Origin: Psychrosphaera saromensis
GTDB lineage: Bacteria; Pseudomonadota; Gammaproteobacteria; Enterobacterales; Alteromonadaceae
Direction: 5' to 3'
Assembly: GCF_002954545.1 (NCBI RefSeq)
Contig: NZ_MSCH01000003.1
Span: 3,387,991 to 3,451,990 of the forward strand
Length of the DNA: 64,000 nucleotides
A model generated the notes under the pieces. That model ran no database searches. It had not been told where the DNA came from and saw only the letters and a program-made list of their open reading frames with translations. The position numbers and the translations under genes are program-made. This document shows, piece after piece, positions 10,225-19,763 of this stretch (the first letter of the stretch is position 1; each line of letters begins with the position of its first letter).

Positions 10225-10941
10225 GTGACTCAACTTGTTAACACTCTTTCTTCTGAGAACGGAGACGCTAACGCGTCTTCTGCCTCTAAAGCATCTATCG
10301 TTGTTTTAATCTCTGGTAGTGGCACCAATTTACAAGCCATTATCGATGCCTGTATCGCTAATAAAATTAACGGCCAAGTCTGTGCGGTTATTTCTAATAA
10401 AGCGGGTGTTTACGGTTTGGAACGTGCTAATAATGCAAATATTGCAACGCACGTCTTAAACCATAAAGATTTTGATACACGTGAAAACTACGACAAATCA
10501 TTAGTTGATATTATCGACAAGTACCAACCTAAAGTTGTAGTACTTGCTGGTTTTATGCGTATTTTAACTGCTGGGTTTGTGTCTCACTACGCTGGTAAAT
10601 TAATTAACGTTCATCCATCTTTGTTGCCTAAATATCAAGGTTTAGATACCCATCAACGTGCAATTGACGCTAAAGATCAAGAACACGGTTGTAGCGTACA
10701 CTTTGTAACTGAAGAGTTAGACGGTGGCCCGGTTATTTTACAAGCCAAAGTGCCAGTATTTGAAGATGACGATATTGACTCGTTATCGCAACGTGTTCAC
10801 TATCAAGAACATCAAATTTACCCTATGGTGGTAAAATGGATGTGCGAAGATAGATTGACCATGACGCAAAAATCGAATACGTTCTCTGCATTACTTGATA
10901 ACGTTATACTACCCGAACAAGGATATGCCAACGATGATTAA
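10225..10941 (+). CDS. purN: Phosphoribosylglycinamide formyltransferase PurN
   Basis: Transfers formyl from 10-formyl-THF to GAR. 238 aa from GTG 10225. The core (IVVLISGSGTNLQAIIDAC) starts at about residue 25, so this protein carries a Ser/Ala/Asn-rich N-terminal extension of some 24 residues over E. coli PurN. The formyl-transfer Asn/His lie in INVHPSLLPKY and the catalytic Asp in EELDGGPVI. No ATG lies between the GTG and the core. It overlaps the next gene by 8 nt. Confidence 0.96.
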   Translation: MTQLVNTLSSENGDANASSASKASIVVLISGSGTNLQAIIDACIANKINGQVCAVISNKAGVYGLERANNANIATHVLNHKDFDTRENYDKSLVDIIDKYQPKVVVLAGFMRILTAGFVSHYAGKLINVHPSLLPKYQGLDTHQRAIDAKDQEHGCSVHFVTEELDGGPVILQAKVPVFEDDDIDSLSQRVHYQEHQIYPMVVKWMCEDRLTMTQKSNTFSALLDNVILPEQGYANDD

Positions 10942-11665
10942 TCGTCTGAGTGCTTTTATACTAAGTGTTGCCCTTTTACTGACTTGTTCAATAACAAACG
11001 CTTCTGAACAAAGCTTTGTTATCAAACCTTTTGATGCGGTTTACGATATGTACCGCCAAGGTGACAAATTAGGTTCAGGCAAAAGAAGCTTAAAAGCATT
11101 AGGCAATAATCAATTTTCGTTATCCTTAGACAGTGATATTGAATGGCTGATCTTTTCTGATGAAAGAAAAGAAGTCAGCCGTTTTTCCTATACCCAAGGT
11201 AAGATAATCCCGTCGTTTTATCTTTATAGACGCGAAGGCACAGGTAAAGATAAAGAACTCGATATTATGTTTAACCTAGATCACTCTTTGATCATAAAGC
11301 CTAAGCATGAAGAGTCGCCAGATAAATGGCAAGATGGTTGGTTAGATGAAATGAGTTTGCATATGCAAATTCAAGCTGACCTGATCGACGGCAAAACAAG
11401 GTTTGAATATACGGTTATTGGTAACTCAGGTAAGTTAAAAGATTATGAATTTGAAGTGATTGGTCATGAATTGATCAGCACAGGTTTAGGTCGATTTAAC
11501 GCTACAAAAGTAGCAAGAGTTTATCCTAAAGGTAAATTCTATGCGCAGCATGCCTGGTTTATTCCAGAACTTAACCACACGTTAGCGCGTTTGTGGCGCA
11601 TGAAAAAAGGCGTTGAACAGTACGACTTAGTGATTAGTTCATACCAAGAAGCACAAGCTAAGTAA
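10934..11665 (+). CDS. DUF3108 periplasmic protein
   Basis: About 243 aa with a signal peptide (MINRLSAFILSVALLLTCSITNASE) and then the DUF3108 domain (PFDAVYDMYRQGDKLGSGKRSLKALGNNQFSLSLDSDIEW...), probably beta-rich. Start choice: ATG 10934 has AAGGA 10 nt upstream; ATG 10925 is an alternative three codons earlier. It overlaps the purN stop, so it is translationally coupled to purMN, an arrangement I associate with Alteromonadales. Function unknown. Confidence 0.82.
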   Translation: MINRLSAFILSVALLLTCSITNASEQSFVIKPFDAVYDMYRQGDKLGSGKRSLKALGNNQFSLSLDSDIEWLIFSDERKEVSRFSYTQGKIIPSFYLYRREGTGKDKELDIMFNLDHSLIIKPKHEESPDKWQDGWLDEMSLHMQIQADLIDGKTRFEYTVIGNSGKLKDYEFEVIGHELISTGLGRFNATKVARVYPKGKFYAQHAWFIPELNHTLARLWRMKKGVEQYDLVISSYQEAQAK

Positions 11666-11681
11666 TCAACAACCCTCTCTC

Positions 11682-11722
11682 GTTAAACTAAACCGCATTC
11701 ATTGCTTTTAGTTTAGTTTAAC
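11682..11722. terminator. Inverted repeat between convergent genes, possible terminator
   Basis: Perfect 12-bp inverted repeat GTTAAACTAAAC / GTTTAGTTTAAC with a 17-nt loop. The right arm overlaps the last codons and stop of the YafJ-like gene. No T-run follows on either strand, so terminator activity is uncertain. Confidence 0.45.
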
Positions 11723-12475
11723 GCCTAACCTAAACAGCACCCATTGTTTAGGTTCTAACTTCACCCAAGATTCATTATCCGTTAACGGTCTTGTTGCTAT
11801 TACAGTAACTATGTCGTTATCCGTTGTTTCTTCACTGAAATTAACAGTCACGTCTTTGTCTATTAAACTTGCGGGGCCAAACGGGGCTTTTCTTGTGATC
11901 CAAGTCAGGTTATTACTACAATAAGCCAATACATGTACGCCATCGGATATTAACGCATTAAACACACCTAACTCATCAAGCTGTTTGCAAAGTTTGGCTG
12001 TGTATCTAAATACACTCTGCCAATTTTTAGGCTTAGTTGGATACTTTTGTTTTAACTTTCCCATAATCCAACAAAATGCATACTCACTGTCGGTTTCACC
12101 AATCGGCATAAAGTCAAAAAGGGCTAATAACTTGTAGCCAGATAACTGACCATTATGAGCAAAGGTAATATTACGCCCCCAAAACTCACGAACAAAAGGA
12201 TGGGTATTTTCTAGTTTTATGCCACCACGATTGGCTTGTCTAATATGAGAAATAACCGAACAACTTTTTATTGGGTATTCCATCACTAAGTTAGCAATTT
12301 TTGAGTTTGAACTTGGCGCAGGATCTTTAAACGTGCGACAGCCTTTACCTTCGTAGAAAGTGATACCCCAACCGTCTTTGTGCGGCCCTGTAGTGCCGCC
12401 TCTTTGTACTAACCCCGTGAAGCTGAATATTATGTCAGTCGGAACATTTGCCGACATGCCGAGAAGTTCACACAT
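11708..12475 (-). CDS. yafJ: Class II glutamine amidotransferase, YafJ-like
   Basis: 255-aa N-terminal-nucleophile (Ntn) amidotransferase domain. Starts MCELLGMSANVP, so removal of Met exposes the catalytic Cys2. Contains the RGGTTGPHKDGWG and SHIRQANRG glutamine-binding blocks, THPFVREFWGRNITFAHNGQL and ETDSEYAFCWIM. It is a stand-alone glutaminase-like domain with no synthase partner in the gene or next to it. The physiological amide acceptor of YafJ proteins is not established. Convergent with purMN-DUF3108. Confidence 0.88.
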   Translation of the reverse strand: MCELLGMSANVPTDIIFSFTGLVQRGGTTGPHKDGWGITFYEGKGCRTFKDPAPSSNSKIANLVMEYPIKSCSVISHIRQANRGGIKLENTHPFVREFWGRNITFAHNGQLSGYKLLALFDFMPIGETDSEYAFCWIMGKLKQKYPTKPKNWQSVFRYTAKLCKQLDELGVFNALISDGVHVLAYCSNNLTWITRKAPFGPASLIDKDVTVNFSEETTDNDIVTVIATRPLTDNESWVKLEPKQWVLFRLGVKLN

Positions 12476-12619
12476 TAGAGTATTTTCTACCTACAATAAT
12501 TAACCAGTTGAATAATACCCATTGCATAATCTTAACTAGTTAGTTTTCTTTTAGAATTAATTATATAGAATAGCTTTCAATCTACCTACGGCCTTTTTTA
12601 TAACGCAGAAGTTTTTAAA

Positions 12620-13234
12620 ATGCAAAAGCAACAAAGTCTAATGAATCGAGCTGAAATACGACAAATTATCAGACAAAAACGCAATGCGCTTTCGCTAGAG
12701 CAACAATCTAATGCTGCCAAGCTAATAAGCGACAAGATCATTGAATTGGTTACTCCAAAAGACGTTGTGGCTTTGTATTTAGCAAACGACGGGGAGATCT
12801 CGCCAAATCAGACAATACGTCACTTACAACACAATGAAGTGACCACCCTGCTACCGGTTATGCATTCGTTTCATAAAGGATATTTGAATTTCCAATCCTA
12901 CCTCTGCACAAAAAATACCGACAACACAATCATGGTTAAAAATAACTTTGCCATTTTAGAGCCAAAATTAAACGCTCTGCAAACTTATCCTTTATCACAA
13001 ATCCATTATATATTTATGCCTCTTGTCGCATTTGATGCGAACGGTAATCGGCTTGGCATGGGCGGTGGATTTTACGACAGAACATTATCCAAACTAGCTG
13101 AACTTGAGTCTAGGCCTAAACTCATTGGGTTAGCTCACGACTGCCAGCAAGTGGATGAATTACCTAAACAAGCTTGGGACATTCCACTGGATTTGATCAT
13201 CACTCCAAACAAGATCATTGTTCCTGATCAATAA
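12620..13234 (+). CDS. ygfA: 5-formyltetrahydrofolate cyclo-ligase
   Basis: Recycles 5-formyl-THF to 5,10-methenyl-THF with ATP. 204 aa. IRQKRNALS at the N-terminus and LGMGGGFYDRTLSKL near residue 150 are the family ATP/substrate loops; the C-terminus has LAHDCQQVDELPKQAWDIPLD. The second Met (MNRAEIRQ) is a possible alternative start. In enterics this gene follows 6S RNA; the 144-nt gap upstream here is too short and shows no 6S-like structure. Confidence 0.93.
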   Translation: MQKQQSLMNRAEIRQIIRQKRNALSLEQQSNAAKLISDKIIELVTPKDVVALYLANDGEISPNQTIRHLQHNEVTTLLPVMHSFHKGYLNFQSYLCTKNTDNTIMVKNNFAILEPKLNALQTYPLSQIHYIFMPLVAFDANGNRLGMGGGFYDRTLSKLAELESRPKLIGLAHDCQQVDELPKQAWDIPLDLIITPNKIIVPDQ

Positions 13235-13346
13235 GTCGATAAGCATTAACATACAGACCTAAAGAAAGGTGTATACTCGCTAAGATAAGGTCTTCATTCA
13301 CTCACTATTAATTAACTCACAACAGATTAATTTCAACGGAAAAATA

Positions 13347-14003
13347 ATGACTCAAGACGAAATGAAAAAAGCAGTCGGCTACGCTGCGTTAGAATATGTA
13401 AAACCAGATGCTATCGTCGGTGTTGGTACAGGCTCTACCGTCAGTTATTTTATTGAAGCACTTGGTACTATTAAACATACCATTCAAGGTGCAGTGTCGA
13501 GTTCAGACGACTCAACCCAAAAGCTAAAAGCACTTGGCATTGAAGTTTTTGATTTAAATAGCGTCCCATATTTAGATGTTTACGTTGATGGCGCGGATGA
13601 AATTAATTCCGACAAAGTCATGATCAAAGGCGGTGGCGCAGCATTAACCCGAGAGAAAATTATTGCCGCGGTTGCCAAGCAATTTGTATGTATTGTTGAT
13701 AGTTCTAAACAAGTTAAATTCTTAGGCGAATTTCCGTTACCTGTGGAAGTGATTCCTATGGCCAGAAGTTATGTTGCTCGCGAAATTGTAAAATTAGGCG
13801 GCGATCCCGTTTATCGTGATGGTGTAGTGACCGACAACGGTAATGTAATTTTAGACATATTTGGTATGCAAATCGCCCAACCTAGAAAATTAGAAGAGCA
13901 ACTTAATGCCATCGTGGGTGTAGTGACAAATGGTTTATTTGCACATAGAGCTGCAGATATCGTCATTGTTGGCTCTAATGACGGAATTAGCGTCCTAAAA
14001 TAA
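13347..14003 (+). CDS. rpiA: Ribose-5-phosphate isomerase A
   Basis: Interconverts ribose-5-P and ribulose-5-P. 218 aa, standard length. Motifs: [15 protein letters not shown] phosphate loop, [14 protein letters not shown], the DGADEIN catalytic Asp loop, [12 protein letters not shown]. Monocistronic or read through from ygfA; serA follows after 265 nt. The rpiA-serA neighbourhood is common in gammaproteobacteria. Confidence 0.97.
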   Translation: MTQDEMKKAVGYAALEYVKPDAIVGVGTGSTVSYFIEALGTIKHTIQGAVSSSDDSTQKLKALGIEVFDLNSVPYLDVYVDGADEINSDKVMIKGGGAALTREKIIAAVAKQFVCIVDSSKQVKFLGEFPLPVEVIPMARSYVAREIVKLGGDPVYRDGVVTDNGNVILDIFGMQIAQPRKLEEQLNAIVGVVTNGLFAHRAADIVIVGSNDGISVLK

Positions 14004-14268
14004 AGTTATCCTACTTACAGCCAAGGTTATTCAAATGATTTTGGCTGCAAGTCCTATTATATCTAGCTTTGCACCCTATTAGTGCGCATTGTCTCTGCTA
14101 CAAAGCTTTTCCCCTGCTAACGTATTGTAAAAAATGGATTAGATATATTAATTCGATTCAATAATTACCTTTATTATTTAGCCAAAATAGAGTATTAATT
14201 CTAACTCAAACCTAGGTGGACTCTAACGTTCCATTAATGAAAGCAATTAAAGAAAGGCAAACACAACA

Positions 14269-15498
14269 ATGAGTAAGGTGTCATTAGCAAAAGATAAAAT
14301 TAAAATTCTATTTCTTGAAGGTCTTCATCAAAGTTCGGTTGATACTTTAGTCGCTCAGGGCTATACCAACATTGAATTTTTAACGACATCGTTACCTGAA
14401 GAAGAGTTAATTGAGAAGATCAAAGGCGTGCATTTCATTGGTATTCGTTCGCGCTCACAATTAACTGAAAAAGTATTTGCTAACGCCAATAAACTTATTG
14501 CTGTAGGTTGTTTTTGTATAGGTACAAACCAGGTTGACCTGGATGCCGCTAAAGAAAAAGGTATTGTGGTATTTAATGCCCCTTACTCAAATACTCGTTC
14601 GGTTGCCGAATTAGTTCTTGGTGAAATATTATTACTCATTCGTGGTGTGCCAGAAAAGAGTGCAAAAGCGCATAAAGGTATTTGGAACAAGTCTGCGACT
14701 GGTTCTTTTGAAGCTCGTGGTAAAACGCTTGGTATTATTGGTTACGGTCATATTGGAACTCAGCTAGGAATTTTGGCTGAAACATTAGGTATGACAGTTA
14801 ATTTTTACGACATAGAAACTAAGTTAACTTTAGGTAACGCATCTCAAGTTGCCACTATGGATGAATTGTTAGCGACAAGTGATGTTATCACTTTGCACGT
14901 TCCTGAAAATGCAGGAACACAAGACATGATAGGTGCAAATCAGTTCGCTCAAATGAAACAAGGTGCTATTTTCATTAACGCCTCACGTGGTACGGTTGTC
15001 GATATTGACGCGCTAGCCAAAGCCCTAGAAAGTAAAAAGCTTGCTGGTGCTGCCATTGATGTATTCCCAGTAGAGCCAAAATCAAACAATGAAGAATTTG
15101 TATCACCATTACGTGGCTTTGATAACGTAATATTAACGCCTCATGTTGGTGGGTCTACACAAGAAGCACAAAAGAACATAGGTATTGAAGTATCTGGCAA
15201 ATTAGCTAAGTACTCTGACAATGGTTCTACGTTAAGTGCGGTAAACTTCCCAGAAGCATCGTTACCTGAATTTGGTGGCCGTAGTCGTTTATTACATATC
15301 CATGCTAATCAACCAGGTGTGTTAACCAAAATCAATGAATCGTTTGCCAAACATAACATCAATATTGCGGCTCAGTATTTACAAACTGACGACAAATTAG
15401 GTTACGTTGTAATCGATGTAGAAACTGATGATTCAAAACTAGCATTAAAGGAATTAAAATTAATTCCGGGTACAATTAAAGCTAGATTATTGCACTAA
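14269..15498 (+). CDS. serA: D-3-phosphoglycerate dehydrogenase
   Basis: First step of serine synthesis from 3-phosphoglycerate. 409 aa, like the E. coli enzyme. Substrate domain with GIRSRSQLT, NAD-binding GIIGYGHIGTQLG, the catalytic Arg/Glu/His set (SRGTVVDI, VFPVEP, LTPHVGGST), and a C-terminal ACT domain (LLHIHANQPGVLTKINESFAKHNINIAAQYLQT) that normally confers serine feedback inhibition. AAAGAAAGG lies upstream of the ATG; a strong terminator follows. Confidence 0.97.
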   Translation: MSKVSLAKDKIKILFLEGLHQSSVDTLVAQGYTNIEFLTTSLPEEELIEKIKGVHFIGIRSRSQLTEKVFANANKLIAVGCFCIGTNQVDLDAAKEKGIVVFNAPYSNTRSVAELVLGEILLLIRGVPEKSAKAHKGIWNKSATGSFEARGKTLGIIGYGHIGTQLGILAETLGMTVNFYDIETKLTLGNASQVATMDELLATSDVITLHVPENAGTQDMIGANQFAQMKQGAIFINASRGTVVDIDALAKALESKKLAGAAIDVFPVEPKSNNEEFVSPLRGFDNVILTPHVGGSTQEAQKNIGIEVSGKLAKYSDNGSTLSAVNFPEASLPEFGGRSRLLHIHANQPGVLTKINESFAKHNINIAAQYLQTDDKLGYVVIDVETDDSKLALKELKLIPGTIKARLLH

Positions 15499-15516
15499 TA
15501 TTTGTTTATTTTATTT

Positions 15517-15542
15517 AAAAAGGAAGCTTAGGCTTCCTTTTT
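15517..15542 (+). terminator. Rho-independent terminator of serA
   Basis: Stem AAAAAGGAAGC / GCTTCCTTTTT, loop TTAG, with a T-run on the plus strand. Confidence 0.92.
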
Positions 15543-15623
15543 TTATGCTCAAAAAACACAAATTCCTCATTTAATTCAATACTATAAACCATAAAAATAT
15601 AAAAACTTTACACATTGAATTTT

Positions 15624-15643
15624 TACTGTATATTTACACAGTC
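15624..15643 (+). promoter_or_regulatory. LexA (SOS) box upstream of yebG
   Basis: TACTGTATATTTACACAGTC: CTG-N10-CAG with TA flanks, near-identical to the ruvA site, 37 nt before the yebG ATG. yebG is a known SOS gene, so site and gene support each other. Confidence 0.92.
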
Positions 15644-15680
15644 TTTTGTTTTTGACCAAGTTAGAAATTAGGAGTTAATT

Positions 15681-16124
15681 ATGGCTGTTGAAACCAGATA
15701 TGTAGTTATACGTTCAAATAGAGATAATGAGGAGAAAGAAGTTATGACGTTCACTGATAAGCGTTCGGCTGACGACTATGACAAAATGTTAGACATGGCT
15801 GATGCTATGTTTGAAGTCCTTCATAATTCCGAAATTGACTTACCTGAACAGCAATGTGAAGAGTTAAGTGTGTTTTTAGCAAAACAACGCGAAGAAGTAT
15901 TAGTTGCGTTACAAGCGAAAAAAAAACCAAGTCCACCGAATAAAAAAGCATCAAAAAACAAAAATGACAAACAAACAGATTTGTTAGACCGCACTGAAGA
16001 TAGCTCTGAAATTTCAGAAAAATCATTATCGGCGACACTGTTAGAAGATGTAAATGCCAAAGCAGAATCGAAAGAAGACAGTAAATTAGTAGATTTTGTT
16101 ATTGAAAAGGACGATGCCGCTTGA
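15681..16124 (+). CDS. yebG: SOS-induced protein YebG, with long charged C-terminus
   Basis: The N-terminal 80 residues match YebG (MAVETRYVVIRSN...EVMTFTDKRSADDYDKMLDMADAMF...LPEQQCEELSVFLAKQRE). E. coli YebG is 96 aa; this one is 147 aa, with a lysine-rich segment (KKKPSPPNKKASKNKNDK) and then an acidic Ser/Glu tail. The biochemical role of YebG is not known. A LexA box and a good AGGAG Shine-Dalgarno precede it. The K-rich tail could bind nucleic acid (inference). Confidence 0.93.
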   Translation: MAVETRYVVIRSNRDNEEKEVMTFTDKRSADDYDKMLDMADAMFEVLHNSEIDLPEQQCEELSVFLAKQREEVLVALQAKKKPSPPNKKASKNKNDKQTDLLDRTEDSSEISEKSLSATLLEDVNAKAESKEDSKLVDFVIEKDDAA

Positions 16125-16203
16125 ACTCCTGAAATAATCCCTTATAAAGGTCGCAATGAATTTAATAATGTTGTTGTATTAAATGCGACCGATTAGGAGT
16201 TTT

Positions 16204-16914
16204 ATGTTTAACAAGAGTTTTATCACTAACCTTATTGCTGTAATAGCCTGTGTTTTAGGCTGGTTATTAAAAGTAGATTGGTTATTAGCAATGGCATTGT
16301 TTGCACTATCTGGTGCGCTTACCAACTGGATAGCAATCCACATGTTATTTGAAAAAGTCCCAGGACTGTACGGTTCTGGGATCATTCAAATCAAATTTGA
16401 GCAATTTAAAGCCGGTATTAAAACCTTAATCATGGAACAGTTTTTTACTGTTGAAAACTTTAACAAGTTTTTATCCGAGAAAAGCGGCCAAGCTCATCAG
16501 TTCAATTTAAAACCAATTATCGCCGATACCGATATGTCCCCCGCGTTTGATTCTTTAGTTGCCACCATTAAGCAAAGCTCGTTTGGCAGCATGTTAGAAA
16601 TGTTTGGTGGCGATGCTGCATTGGTTCCACTAAAAGAACCATTTATTGAGAAACTGAAAAGCTCAGTTATTGAAATCACAGAGTCTGAGCAATTTGCCGA
16701 AAAACTAAAAGCCAGTGTTAGTTCAGAGCAAAACATCACAGATATGATGAATAAAGTCGAATTGTTAGTTGAGCAACGTTTAGAAGAATTAACCCCCGCT
16801 ATGGTCAAAGACATTATTCAACAGATGATCAAAAGTCATTTAGGTTGGTTAGTAGTTTGGGGCGGTATATTTGGTGGTTTAATCGGCCTGTTAGCCCACG
16901 TATTAAACTTTTAA
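16204..16914 (+). CDS. DUF445-type membrane protein
   Basis: 236 aa from ATG 16204 (MFNKSFITNLIAV), preceded by AGGAG; the TTG/ATG-like codons upstream lack support. Two N-terminal membrane segments (residues about 5-45), the DUF445 signature GALTNWIAIHMLFEKVPGLYGSGIIQ, a long helical middle and a C-terminal membrane segment (WLVVWGGIFGGLIGLLAHVL). Function unknown. It follows yebG after a gap containing a 7-bp hairpin and may be co-transcribed with it. Confidence 0.78.
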   Translation: MFNKSFITNLIAVIACVLGWLLKVDWLLAMALFALSGALTNWIAIHMLFEKVPGLYGSGIIQIKFEQFKAGIKTLIMEQFFTVENFNKFLSEKSGQAHQFNLKPIIADTDMSPAFDSLVATIKQSSFGSMLEMFGGDAALVPLKEPFIEKLKSSVIEITESEQFAEKLKASVSSEQNITDMMNKVELLVEQRLEELTPAMVKDIIQQMIKSHLGWLVVWGGIFGGLIGLLAHVLNF

Positions 16915-16986
16915 CTGCTTTAGCTAAGTTAGGTGACTTGTTAAAAATATCGGCTTATAAGCTTAACACGTCGCCTAAATCATAAT

Positions 16987-17574
16987 TTAACGATTAGATG
17001 CTGCAGTTTTAACTGCGTAATCAATCAAGTCGTTATAAAACTCTGGAAAGTCTTGCTCAATTGCCGCTTGATTTTCTAGGTACCAATCAAGACTCTCAGT
17101 TAACTCTACCGGCTTTTTTAAACGCCGACTTATTCCTGTAAGTGCGCGCTCTATATTATCCATATCACCATAACCAGATAGCCAATCCATTTGTTTCATG
17201 GCGCTAACGGTAGTTATATATTTGTCGGGTAAATGTTTAATATTAGTATCAAGCTGAATGTAACAATCTTGAGCAAAGACAGGCAAAGAATTGTGGTGAA
17301 AGTTAGCAAAGTTTATAGCTAATTGATGGTCGTACAATACATCGATAATAATACCGCCATAACGGCGTAGGCTGCCTAACTCCCGCGTCAGTGACTTAGT
17401 ATATAAGTGTGAGTCAGTAAAGGTGTCAATTGAGCGATGTAACTGAATGCCTTGTTTTATTTTGTCATTATAATTTAGTCCACTGACTTGCCCTTTTACA
17501 AAATCCCCTAACAAATTTCCCGTTGGGGAAGTGTCCGTCATGGCTGCTAAATGTAAGTGGGCAAGGTAATTCAT
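16987..17574 (-). CDS. acpH: Acyl carrier protein phosphodiesterase AcpH
   Basis: Removes 4'-phosphopantetheine from ACP. 195 aa from ATG 17574 (MNYLAHLHLA), the E. coli length, with GAGGA 5 nt upstream. HD-like fold with residues in GNLLGDFVKG, GIQLHRSIDTFTDSH and IIDVLYDHQLA. The in-frame upstream start at 17604 is rejected. Confidence 0.92.
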   Translation of the reverse strand: MNYLAHLHLAAMTDTSPTGNLLGDFVKGQVSGLNYNDKIKQGIQLHRSIDTFTDSHLYTKSLTRELGSLRRYGGIIIDVLYDHQLAINFANFHHNSLPVFAQDCYIQLDTNIKHLPDKYITTVSAMKQMDWLSGYGDMDNIERALTGISRRLKKPVELTESLDWYLENQAAIEQDFPEFYNDLIDYAVKTAASNR

Positions 17575-17616
17575 AGTTATCCTCAAATTAAAAGGTAGAT
17601 TCAAGTAGAGGGTTAG

Positions 17617-17928
17617 TTATTTTTCTAACAGCTTTTCCATACGTTTGATCAACTTAAAGTCTAGGTCAGATAAACCACCAACATCATGGGTAATTAATGT
17701 CACATCGACTTTATTCCAAACATTAAACCATTCTGGATGATGAATTAACTTTTCTGCATGCATCGCAACTTGTGTCATCCAACCAAATGCGTGGATAAAG
17801 TTTTTAAATACAAACTGCTTTTTTAATTTACCGTCGATAATTGACCATAGCTGATCTTGAGCCAATAAATCGTTTACTTCAGCCAGTTGCTCTATAATTT
17901 GTTGCTCTGTTAATTTTGTTGCTGCCAT
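17617..17928 (-). CDS. phhB: Pterin-4a-carbinolamine dehydratase
   Basis: 103 aa from ATG 17928. Dehydrates 4a-hydroxytetrahydrobiopterin during aromatic hydroxylase cycling. Signature [35 protein letters not shown] with the catalytic His-His-Pro. No phenylalanine hydroxylase (phhA) lies nearby. It ends 43 nt before the acpH start on the same strand, so the two may be co-transcribed. Confidence 0.93.
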   Translation of the reverse strand: MAATKLTEQQIIEQLAEVNDLLAQDQLWSIIDGKLKKQFVFKNFIHAFGWMTQVAMHAEKLIHHPEWFNVWNKVDVTLITHDVGGLSDLDFKLIKRMEKLLEK

Positions 17929-18119
17929 AATACCCATCCAATGCTTATCTATTATTTATCTATCATGCCAATTGATCAGCATAATTAACACTTTCTATTT
18001 GTTGTGCTCAAATCCACATTGCCAACAAATGTACACTTCTAACTACAGTGTGTATTTGGTTTTAATCTATTTTCTCTCTAGTTCTAATATAGTTGTGATA
18101 TTAAATTCTAGGCATTAAA

Positions 18120-18140
18120 AAAGCGGCTTTACGCCGCTTT
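18120..18140 (-). terminator. Rho-independent terminator of thiI
   Basis: Stem AAAGCGGC / GCCGCTTT with a 5-nt loop; on the minus strand it runs into TTTTTTAA. Just downstream of the thiI stop. Confidence 0.9.
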
Positions 18141-18156
18141 AGTTAACAATATATGC

Positions 18157-19611
18157 TTATTTACGGTAAACCTTCACTTCTTTGTAACCATGTTCGTGTA
18201 ACAACAAAGCTTGCAAACGGCTCATTACGCCACGGTCACAATATAAGAAATAAGGTTTAGCTTGGTCTAAGTCGCCAAACTGAGTTGCGATTCTAAAGAA
18301 TGGAATTTCAATCACTTCAACACCATCTAAAACTAATGGTGAATCATCCATTTCTTCTGGGCTACGCACGTCGATAACAACAGCATCAGCAGGTAATTCA
18401 GTCACTTGTTCTAATTCTTGAACTTCCTCAGCCGCTTGTTTAGCGATATCACGGATATCCATAACATCAGCATTGTTAACGGCATCGTCCAAAATACTCA
18501 TATCAAAATGCGATTCAGCTTCAATGATTTGAGATAACACGGCACGAGTGGTCGGCTTTTTAGAGATCACACCACAATATTCAGGCATAGCAGCGGCAAA
18601 ATCATGAGTACCAATTTTACGTGATGTGTCGATGATCTCAGCTTTATCCAAATGAATAAGCGGACGTAGAATAAGGGTTTCAGTTACTCGGTCGATAACA
18701 TTTAAGTTTGTTAGCGTTTGGCTAGAAACCTGACCCAAACTCTCGCCAGTTACTAATGCTTTTATGTTTAAGCGCTCAGCAACTTGCGATGCAGCACGCA
18801 TCATCATACGTTTAAGCACAACTCCCATTAAACCATTATCAATTTTGGTTAAAATCTCAGCCACAACGGGATCAAAATCTACTGCGATAAACTTAGTTTT
18901 ATGTGAGCTGCTATAACGCTTCCAAATTTCGTAAGATACTTGTTTAACGCCAATCTCATGTTCTTTACCACCTAAGTTAAAGAAGCAGAAATGGGTGCGA
19001 GCACCACGGCGCATTAAGTGGTAAGTCGCAACACCTGAATCAAAACCGCCTGATATTAATGACAATACATCTTCTTGTGATGGGATTGGCATTCCGCCTA
19101 ATCCTCTATGATGTGTTTTAACTACTTGGAAACGATCTCCACGTAACTCAGCTTTAACGGTTATATCTGGTTTTCTTAATGATACTTTTGCTGATTCAAC
19201 CGCTTGGTTTAATCCACCACCAATATAACGCTCTAATTCCGAAGAGGTGAAATCATGTTTACCTGAACGTTTAACACGTACACAGAACGATTTACCTTCC
19301 AATTCACCTTGCCAATGACGAGCTACATCGTTAAATGCAGTATCAAAGTCGATAAATGGATATTCGATTACTTCATTAAACTGATCAACACCAGGAATAC
19401 GGGAAAGCGCATCAATAATTTCTAATTCAGTTTCACGAGGTAGTTCCGTTGTTTCAATCAGTAAGTCACTCCAACGAGAGATAACATGAGCTGATTCAAA
19501 AATACGTTTTATTATTGAACGAACATTAGATTCTAATAACTTACTGAAACGTCTACGAACTGAGCGACTTTTGATGTTTATTTCTGGGTGGTATTTTACG
19601 ATTAATCTCAT
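18157..19611 (-). CDS. thiI: tRNA 4-thiouridine synthase ThiI with rhodanese domain
   Basis: Inserts sulfur into tRNA U8 and supplies sulfur for thiazole. 484 aa. NFLD/THUMP N-terminal half, PP-loop ATPase SGGFDSGVATYHLMRRG, GESLGQVSSQTL and PEYCGVISKKPT with the internal partner Cys, then a C-terminal rhodanese domain ending FLYCDRGVMSRLQALLLHEHGYKEVKVYRK whose Cys takes persulfide sulfur from IscS (present at 53-54 kb). Lies next to pomAB, as in Vibrio and Alteromonas. Confidence 0.97.
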   Translation of the reverse strand: MRLIVKYHPEINIKSRSVRRRFSKLLESNVRSIIKRIFESAHVISRWSDLLIETTELPRETELEIIDALSRIPGVDQFNEVIEYPFIDFDTAFNDVARHWQGELEGKSFCVRVKRSGKHDFTSSELERYIGGGLNQAVESAKVSLRKPDITVKAELRGDRFQVVKTHHRGLGGMPIPSQEDVLSLISGGFDSGVATYHLMRRGARTHFCFFNLGGKEHEIGVKQVSYEIWKRYSSSHKTKFIAVDFDPVVAEILTKIDNGLMGVVLKRMMMRAASQVAERLNIKALVTGESLGQVSSQTLTNLNVIDRVTETLILRPLIHLDKAEIIDTSRKIGTHDFAAAMPEYCGVISKKPTTRAVLSQIIEAESHFDMSILDDAVNNADVMDIRDIAKQAAEEVQELEQVTELPADAVVIDVRSPEEMDDSPLVLDGVEVIEIPFFRIATQFGDLDQAKPYFLYCDRGVMSRLQALLLHEHGYKEVKVYRK

Positions 19612-19763
19612 AACTTCTCATTGGGGTTGTCACTGAAATATTAAATATGGCGATATTCAGTTGATATAAAGCGGCTTAGCCTAAAAATTGGGCGAGATTA
19701 TACCCTTGATTGGCACTACGTAAAAGAGCCATAGAAATTAATACAGTAATTGATTTACACCAA

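Noticed and set aside
12476-12619. 6S RNA upstream of the 5-FCL gene
   Set aside because: Only 144 nt, and no long bulged hairpin could be formed by eye.
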